NCBI GenBank assembly: GCA_933822405.4 | Contig: CAKOGP040000780.1 | Location: forward strand, 1-32,822 | Reading direction: 5' to 3' | DNA from: Cylindrotheca closterium | Lineage: Eukaryota > Bacillariophyta > Bacillariophyceae > Bacillariales > Bacillariaceae | DNA length: 32,822 bases | The notes under the pieces: generated by a model | The model's database searches: none | The model's input: only the letters and a program-made list of their open reading frames with translations | What the model was told of the DNA's origin: nothing | Shown here: in pieces, positions 26,191 to 32,822 of the stretch | Layout: each line of letters starts with the position of its first letter | Position numbering within the stretch: position 1 is the first letter of the stretch | Made by a program: the position numbers and the translations under genes

Positions 26191-28878
26191 ATGACTCAGC
26201 GCTGTCTCGTCTTCAAAGGAGTAATAGCTCTCTTGCTCATATCAAAAGATGTAGTAAACGGTTTCACCATTGGCAGCAGCAGTCAAAATAAGCAGCATCA
26301 TCATCATCATCATCATCAGCGTTATTGTTGGACGTCGCGGCGTGGTTTGAGAATAATCTCATCCGATGATTCACTTTTTTCACGTTTCTCCAAATGCAAA
26401 AACGGCAAAGGCAATGTTGTCATGCAACGGCACATGGCAGCTCCTCAGAATGCTAAGAATGAGGATGATAGCAATGCCAAAGACGGCCTCGGTAAGCTAC
26501 AAAATGATGACTCAAACAAGAACTACAAAGGCAACAGGAAACCAATCCAACGCACTGATCCAAAGGATGACGATGACACGGGAGGCACTAAAAGCAGTCG
26601 GAACAGCCAAGAGACAACCGACATTGTACCACCAGATGATGAAAAAACACTTGGAGACTACATGGCAAATGAAGACGAATGGTTCAAGGATGATGTAACT
26701 GATATTGAGAAGAAGACCTCTAAATCTCAATTAATTGAGGCTTTGAAAGTAGACGAAGATTATTTCAAACCGACTCAAATGCGTCTTACGATCGACTTGG
26801 CTCATTTCTTGAAGACAGGGGAAAGTAGACCGTCCATCTCTAAGACCGCAGCAGCTGCATCACAGCGTGTGACAGACATTGACTACGACATCAGAGATAG
26901 CAAGATGGTGTACAAACGAGACTTGAAGGCATTCGCGGCTCGGCTGGACAAACTCTTTGAGTGGAAGAATATCCATTCAAAAGAGTATATGGCTCCTTAC
27001 TTTCCACTAATACAATCCAGTGGAACCGGCAAGACCAAGTTGATGCACGAATATAAAAACTTAATGACGATGGACAAAGCAGACGTCCATGTGGAACTCA
27101 TTCTTTGTACGGATGGAAATGAGGCCAAAATTGCATCAGCCGAAAGCATATTTTCCCAGATTTTGGATATAAGGGAAATCCAATCGGATCAAAATGGTCT
27201 AACGAAGCTTTGGAATCGATTAAACAGGTTTGCCGATACAGAAAAGAAGAAGGTTGTATTGCTCTTTGATGAATCCCAGCACCTGACGAGCAACAGTGAT
27301 GGGTGGCATTTCCGATCGGTACGATGGTGGCTCCGATGGCCGAACAAACCAGGCAATGTAAACGTGGTTTGCGTGTTCGCCGGGACCACTACCAGATTGG
27401 CAAACTACTATGCGGAACCAAAACCATCAACTACTTCCCGGGATGCAAACGTCGTGTACCTTGGTGGTGATAAGCTGTATCCTCCCTTTTATCAACTTAC
27501 GACGACAGGTCTTGTGTCACGCACTGATGGATACAAATTTGGAACAGTAGGTGGTACTCATAAAACCCCTTTGCAAAAAAGAAACGAGGAGACAATTACA
27601 GAACTTGATGTTGCCATCCAATATGGACGGCCCTTATTCGGACGATTGTATCTGAAAGGACAGTTGAAGACTTCACTTGGCAATATCTTGCTGCGAATGA
27701 GGGGTGCGGACCAGGAGCTGTCACTGCAGAAGTATTATTCGCTTTTGGCAACGCGACTGCAAATGGGTCAAGTGTCGTTTGATTTTGCATCAGAACTAGT
27801 GGCTTCCGGATACGCACATCTGACTCACTTTTCGCCAGACCAAACCGCAGTAGCCGGGATTGCATTTCTTCCTGATCCGGTTTGCGCATGGCTTGCAATG
27901 ACCCAGATGATTGAGGGCTGTAATCGATTTGGGATTGATGATGGGATTCCCACAGAGTGCAGTGAACCTGCTTCGGTTTGGTCGGAGAAGGCCATCAAAA
28001 TATTCTCCTCTGCATTGTGTCGTCCTGCAAAGGGAGATGTTGGCGAGGTTGCAGCTGCCTTTTATATGCTGGCTTGCGGAGATGAGTTGAGGTTTGAGCA
28101 ATCGACAGATCTCACTCAGCTTTCTGTTCCATTAGAGAAATGGATTGCAAGATTGCAACATGCTGATTTGAACACTACCCTCAACCTTGGGGAAGCAAAG
28201 GCAAGTGTCAACTTCATCCAAGTTTGTCAGAACTACCTACGCTATAGTTTGAAAGAAATGCAGGATAGTGGGCTTCTCAAGCATTGGTACCTTGGTGGAA
28301 GAGGATCGTACATGTATTTTGCATGTGCAGCGTACGACATAATGGTACCAGTGCAATACACTGTGAATGGGACGCTGCATTACTGTCCCATGTTGGTGAG
28401 CGTGAAAAACAAAGCGGAATTTTGGCCGTATGAACGTAAAGCTGCAATCAAGGCAATGCAAAAATTGTTTACTGACGCAGGCATTCAGACTGGAGTATGT
28501 CTACTGTTGCTCATTGGCCTCGACAACACATCGGAAAAAAAAACTAGAAAAAAAACAAAATCAGGAAATAGTTTCGGTCATGGCCAAATTTTTACCGTAA
28601 CAGTTGTGGTACCGAAGGAGGATCGCTTTGGAGCAACCAATCTTGCTTTGTGCTCAACTTGTGGTGGTGGGCAGGAGTCGGAAGTCATGGTGTCGCATGC
28701 AGAGCTTGCACTTGGGGCGGATCATAGTTTTGACTGCTTGCTCCGAAAAAAGAATGAAGATGATGGCCTATCCCAATTGCTGTTTGAAGAGATAAGGGAA
28801 GGATATGCCAACATTTCAATTGATGAAGATGATTTTGGAGGAGCAACGGCTCCCGATGAAAGTAGAGGGAGTACATAG
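26191..28878 (+). CDS. Secretory/plastid-presequence P-loop NTPase with PD-(D/E)XK-like C-terminus
   Basis: An uninterrupted 895-residue frame from an ATG. Residues 1-24 form a hydrophobic signal-peptide-like segment ending VVNG, followed by Phe25, and a Ser/Lys/Arg/His-rich stretch (seven His at 36-42), the pattern of diatom plastid presequences (Phe after the cleavage site). Residues 80-190 are charged and low-complexity. The NTPase core has a Walker A at IQSSGTGKT (Lys281, Thr282), a Walker B at VVLLFDES (Asp360, Glu361) and GTTTRL (Arg402). The C-terminal part has YDIMVPV (Asp716) and LVSVKNK (Lys739), a D...x-K arrangement as in PD-(D/E)XK nucleases, with Ser737 where Glu/Asp/Gln is usual. 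The SSGTGKT plus nuclease-like ending recalls the NTPase-nuclease arm of Crinkler-type proteins; this similarity is inferred from motifs. Unlike its neighbours the gene is intact. Confidence 0.7.
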   Translation: MTQRCLVFKGVIALLLISKDVVNGFTIGSSSQNKQHHHHHHHQRYCWTSRRGLRIISSDDSLFSRFSKCKNGKGNVVMQRHMAAPQNAKNEDDSNAKDGLGKLQNDDSNKNYKGNRKPIQRTDPKDDDDTGGTKSSRNSQETTDIVPPDDEKTLGDYMANEDEWFKDDVTDIEKKTSKSQLIEALKVDEDYFKPTQMRLTIDLAHFLKTGESRPSISKTAAAASQRVTDIDYDIRDSKMVYKRDLKAFAARLDKLFEWKNIHSKEYMAPYFPLIQSSGTGKTKLMHEYKNLMTMDKADVHVELILCTDGNEAKIASAESIFSQILDIREIQSDQNGLTKLWNRLNRFADTEKKKVVLLFDESQHLTSNSDGWHFRSVRWWLRWPNKPGNVNVVCVFAGTTTRLANYYAEPKPSTTSRDANVVYLGGDKLYPPFYQLTTTGLVSRTDGYKFGTVGGTHKTPLQKRNEETITELDVAIQYGRPLFGRLYLKGQLKTSLGNILLRMRGADQELSLQKYYSLLATRLQMGQVSFDFASELVASGYAHLTHFSPDQTAVAGIAFLPDPVCAWLAMTQMIEGCNRFGIDDGIPTECSEPASVWSEKAIKIFSSALCRPAKGDVGEVAAAFYMLACGDELRFEQSTDLTQLSVPLEKWIARLQHADLNTTLNLGEAKASVNFIQVCQNYLRYSLKEMQDSGLLKHWYLGGRGSYMYFACAAYDIMVPVQYTVNGTLHYCPMLVSVKNKAEFWPYERKAAIKAMQKLFTDAGIQTGVCLLLLIGLDNTSEKKTRKKTKSGNSFGHGQIFTVTVVVPKEDRFGATNLALCSTCGGGQESEVMVSHAELALGADHSFDCLLRKKNEDDGLSQLLFEEIREGYANISIDEDDFGGATAPDESRGST

Positions 28879-29310
28879 TTGAAATAATGGAGAGAATCAT
28901 GGTCCTGTAGAGTTGTAGGAAAAGCTGAGTTGTGGAAAGATCTATCAACTAGGGGAGAAATGATTATTATGTTGCAAGTGCCAACAAGAGGAATTAAATA
29001 GTTTTTTGATTGTTACCCACCGACACTCTGCGTCTGCTCCTCATCCGTCACTCTGGGGGATATTCCAGCCGAGTGGAGCTACAAGTAAATCGCCGGCACA
29101 CCTCGCGCCAGCGGTCATAGATCCTTCACCCCTTTCGTCCTTGTTGACAGGACGACTCCGACCAACCAACTGACTCGCAACATGCCTTGCCTGCCTCCAA
29201 TATTGTGCCAAACTCGGAAAATCAGCCCTACCAGAAATTAAGCAAGTAGAAGGCAGCTTCCTTGCCGCTGTCAGTGACTTCACCCTGTTGTCACCTTGTA
29301 CAACACTACC
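28879..29310. other. Intergenic, no gene seen
   Basis: The sequence between the NTPase stop and the MULE start has no supported coding region. A minus-strand open frame at 29041-29283 lacks any motif. I found no clear terminal inverted repeat for the following MULE. Confidence 0.4.
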
Positions 29311-31024
29311 ATGTCATCTGAATATTCTTCAACTATTCACCTCACACAAGAGGAACTACAACAGGATGTCCAAATATCAGTTTCTGACGCTCAAGAATGG
29401 ACAGCTGAGATTCCCTTTATAGGTCTCTGTGACTATGATGACAATGAATCAGTTGACCTCTTCTTGTTTATTACAAATGGGCCCAAATTTACACAAGCAC
29501 AATTCAATCCAGATCACTGGCCACCTACAAATGCAGGTAGAAAGAAGTTGCTTTTCACTTGCAGCAACTTGCTCTTGAGTATGGTACCGATTTCAATGTA
29601 GATAGCTACAATGGCACACTAAGATGTGCTCGCAACCGCAAGTATGCCAATAAAGAAAAAAATAAGGATGAATATGATGCGCAAGGTGTTTGTTTTGGCC
29701 CTTGCCATAAGTCGCACCATCATGATCGCAAAAGAAATCGTGTAAATGGACAAACCAAACCCCGAGCTACCCAAACAGCCAAGGACACTACTGGAAACTG
29801 TCTATGCAACTGTCGCCTATCTTTGAAATTCTCTAGGAATGAAGAGTTCATCTACCTTGCATGTAAGGGAGAGAAGATCCACAAATACCACCCCAAAGCC
29901 CCCGGTCCATTGCCTTTGAAGGCAAACAATCTAACTGACGAGCAAAAACAGCAGCTCCTGGCTCAGCAGAGGGCAGCAGTTGCCAACCCCCAATCTCGCA
30001 AAATCTTACTTGAGCTTAAGCAGGGGTACATTTCAAAATCTGCCTATCGAACTGTAATGATAACTGCACCGGACTACATAGCCGCAAAAGCTGTTGCTGG
30101 TGCAAACTCCTCTGCCGCTGAGTTTATAGGCTGGTTGAGAGCTCAAGCCGCAAATCCTGAAACAAATCTGTCGTATATGGTACTCTCCTATGCCCTGACG
30201 TCTAAGAATTGTTGTGTTGTTAGAAGGTATATCCAAAATCCAAAGGGTTGGAGGTCCAACAGCAATCCTCCCTCTAATCCCGAGACTGTCATGAACAACC
30301 TGACATACAGGGATGAACTTCTACTACCGATTGAAATCCAGGAACCCTTGGCAAGCTCTCGCAAATCAACCCCTACTCCTCCCATTGGTAAGGGTGGACT
30401 AGTAGCAAAAAACAACCTTTGCCAAGCTGCTATAGATCGTGTTGCACTACCAATGTGGCAGGACTATTGTGCATCTGTTGGTGTTGAAGACCATTTGCAA
30501 AATACCAAAGCCACCCGAGAGAAAAAAAGAAGCAATTTTTTGTCGTGCAGCAAATGAAGTTGACAACCAAACCATTAGGAACAGTTTGGCCTACACCTCT
30601 GGCGATGGCAAAGAATCTTGCGATGAGGATACAGGTAGTAGCCATATGGATTGTAATGCAGCTCAGGGAAAGGTCGGAATTGCTGATAAACTATGTGCCA
30701 AGCCTGCCCCCATTGTTCCCAAAGGCTTATACTCTATTGCAAATGTATCCATTGCAAACCAGACCAATGACAATTTTGCACAATCTGTGGAAGTTGAATC
30801 AACTCTCAAGGGGGTCGCACCAATGGTTGAGCTTGTTGAGCAAGCAGAAACGCATCTCCTTGCATCTAGTGACACAATTATGTCACCCACTAAAGTTATG
30901 CTTGGAGGTGCATGGATGACAGAAGCAGAGAAACGTCACTTTTTCCGCTTCCCTGAGGTTTTGTTCATTGACGCTACACACAAGTCAAACAACAAAGGCC
31001 GGCCTCTTCTCCTTGTCTGTGGTA
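29311..31024 (+). pseudogene. MULE transposase, N-terminal half (plus copy)
   Basis: ATG at 29311. The protein begins with an acidic segment, shifts frame near 29540 (before LQQLALEYGTDF), continues with a Cys/His-rich region (GVCFGPCHKSHHHD and CLCNCRLSLKF, a FAR1/WRKY-like zinc-binding lead) to 30557, and shifts again in an A-run near 30525. The last frame reaches FFRFPEVLFIDATHKSNN, the start of the MULE DDE domain (first catalytic Asp). The copy then stops abruptly at 31024, after LLLVCG, where it meets the tail of an opposite copy. MULE transposases cut their element from the chromosome; this half copy cannot be active. Confidence 0.7.
30922..31024 (+). repeat. Left arm of a 103-bp inverted repeat
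   Basis: These 103 bases are the exact reverse complement of 32720-32822, the last bases of the window. They encode the region around FIDATHKSNN of the MULE domain. The spacer between the arms is 1695 bp. The arm may extend further, since the right arm ends only because the window ends. Confidence 0.95.
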
Positions 31025-32822
31025 TGAGCACGCTTTTGGCTCAATGTCACTGAGGACGCAGTGTCGTGTACCAGCCATCTTTCGAACTCAGTCATCACGC
31101 CTATGGTAGCATCAATGTGTCTCTGGTTTATAGCAAGACGCATAATATCTTTTGCTTTTTGCAGAATGGCATTTTGCAGTTGTGAAGAGCGATGTTTGGG
31201 CTGACTCCTTAGTACGCCTTCCACGTCAAAGGCAAAGATTGGCTTGCCACTAGCGTTCTGCATACTACCATCATTTTCATATACATTATTTGGGGATTCC
31301 ATGTCCTGGCTCTTGAAGGTGGCATCAAAATCGCTCTCTGAATCCATTTTCCCCAGCTCCTGCGACAGAGACAATGCTTGGACAAAATTGTTCATCATCC
31401 TTGCCTGATTGGGATACTGATGCCGCCTGTAGTTCCAGCACTCAGGAATGGGACAGTTGTAGATTGCCATCACACCGTCTAGGGTAAGCTCCAAATTTTC
31501 ATGTGTAATCACACGTGGATAAGTGCTGTTTCCTTCACTGCTGTCTATCATGCCTGTAAGCAAAGGTGTTTTCACAACAATACCAAAATGTTCCATACTT
31601 TGAAGTCGCATGAACTTGGTTGTTAGATCTTTGGAACCCTTCTTGTGTGCATTAAAGCCATAGTCGCATTGCCATCAACAAGCCACATCATTGATGTCAT
31701 AATTTTTTTCAATTGCCAATAAATGGCGGCAGGGGATGCCATACTGGTGACCAAATCCACAGGAACAAACCAAAACCAACTTGGAGCAGTCGTAAGAATG
31801 TACTTGAACTTCAACTCTATGTGCCTGACGGAATTGTAGACGGCCAATGAACTCGGAAGGACAACCTTGGGGTGTTGTCAACTTTGGTGACAAAGCTCGG
31901 ATAGCCACAAAAGTTTTGCGCGACAACTGCACAATCATGCGATAGGCACTAGCTCATTCAAGCAATCAACGTTGTGAGTACCGGACTTGTCACTAATGTA
32001 CAAGGGGGTAGACATAGCAAGTCGGTACTGCTCCTACTCCCGGTCCCTATATTTCATTTCCTTGTGACTATGCATATTTGAAGCGGCTGCTTTCAAGTTA
32101 TGATGTGGCTTTGCGGCCATGGAACTATGCTTCACGGCATAGTTCATTCCTTCAGTTGCGTTGGTGCAGTACTCATGTAAACAGTGTCTGTTTTGCTTCA
32201 CATAGAATGCAAACTGCTCGTCATGAAGAGTAAGGATATGATTGTTGATCCAGTAGTTCAATTTTTGTGCAGCTTCTTCTCCAAGATTGCAAAGTACTGC
32301 CTTGTTTTCCTGTAGTTCCTGCAACACAGTTGCTTTGAAAACTCAAATTGTTCTTTTGTGCCACATGAACTCCCATCAACCCATGACCGTACCCATCGCT
32401 TCATCTCCAGTATGATCGCCCGCCCATTACATTGGTTTTCCAATTCTCCATCAGAAGGACCGTGTGATTTGATGGGTTTTTTCTATTAGATGATGACCAC
32501 ATCTCCAACGAATGGCATTCTTAAAATAATGAAAGATTCCTTGATCAAGAGCATTGTACTTGTTGGCATTTCCATCAGTCAATATGAGATTGACTCGTTT
32601 CAGGTGTGCTACACCAAGCATGGCCGGTGAGACCTCAAGGAATACCCACCAATAGAAGGCCTTGGTCTTGTTGGGCATGAACATCTGAAGGATGACAAAC
32701 GCCTTACCACCACTATCTCTACCACAGACAAGGAGAAGAGGCCGGCCTTTGTTGTTTGACTTGTGTGTAGCGTCAATGAACAAAACCTCAGGGAAGCGGA
32801 AAAAGTGACGTTTCTCTGCTTC
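31025..32822 (-). pseudogene. MULE transposase, catalytic and SWIM part (minus copy)
   Basis: Read from 32822 downwards, the copy begins in RHFFRFPEVLFIDATHKSNN (first Asp), continues with LILTDGNANK (second Asp) and RWRCGHHLIEKT, then through several frames: a helical segment (to 32034) including YCTNATEGMN (probable third acidic position), and a SWIM zinc finger CSCGFGHQYGIPCRHLL (31675-31938). The C-terminal frame from 31611 ends at the junction with the plus-strand copy. Changes of frame near 32450, 32300, 32030 and 31620 are either small indels or introns. The order Asp-Asp-x then SWIM is that of MULE/FAR1-type transposases. The N-terminal part lies beyond the window. Confidence 0.75.
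32720..32822 (-). repeat. Right arm of the 103-bp inverted repeat
   Basis: Exact reverse complement of 30922-31024, and the last bases of the window. Since it runs to the very end, the true length of the repeat is unknown. Confidence 0.95.

Noticed and set aside
29041..29283. Minus-strand open frame before the MULE
   Set aside because: No motif, and no continuation on either side.
1..32822. tRNA or rRNA genes
   Set aside because: I recognised no tRNA B-box context or conserved rRNA stretch; a dedicated covariance search could still find a divergent one.

Overview
The window looks like transposon-dense nuclear DNA of a stramenopile, most likely a diatom. The reasons are spliceosomal introns with GT..AG borders (69 and 153 nt), several eukaryotic DNA-transposon families (PIF/Harbinger, piggyBac, Crypton-like tyrosine recombinase, MULE with SWIM finger), TTAGGG-type telomere-like motifs, and one gene whose N-terminus resembles a diatom secretory/plastid presequence. 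I see no rRNA, tRNA, CRISPR array or bacterial-type operon. Species assignment is inference.

Layout. 0-4.5 kb: decayed genes of unknown family on both strands, with a minisatellite at 1.5 kb. 4.5-19.2 kb: a PIF/Harbinger element that was tandemly duplicated. One copy was later split by an about 11.4-kb insertion (about 4752-16161) with piggyBac-type ends (GGG next to TTAA). The insertion carries a broken piggyBac transposase gene (minus strand, 12.2-15.8 kb) and a large plus-strand block (5.6-11.15 kb) that includes a Crypton-like tyrosine recombinase. The second Harbinger copy (17.64-19.15 kb) keeps the unoccupied TTAA target. 19.5-21.05 kb: a non-autonomous inverted-repeat element packed with GTCGTAAATTTT-type repeats. 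21.5-25.6 kb: the N-terminal half of a second tyrosine recombinase, a repetitive Thr/Glu-rich protein gene, and a two-exon gene encoding zinc-knuckle-like cysteines and a possible Fe(II)/2-oxoglutarate oxygenase fold. 25.6-26.1 kb: a tandem repeat and a GC-rich stretch. 26.19-28.88 kb: the longest open gene, a P-loop NTPase with a possible PD-(D/E)XK-like C-terminus, related by motif to the NTPase-nuclease arm of Crinkler-type proteins. 29.3-32.8 kb: two halves of MULE transposases facing each other, with a 103-bp perfect inverted repeat that runs off the window end.

Most transposon genes are broken by frameshifts, several at or beside homopolymer runs, so either real decay or assembly indels must be considered. 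The most informative features are the filled/empty piggyBac site, the 40-nt duplication with a telomere-like filler that splits the recombinase gene, and the intact NTPase-nuclease gene among ruined transposons.
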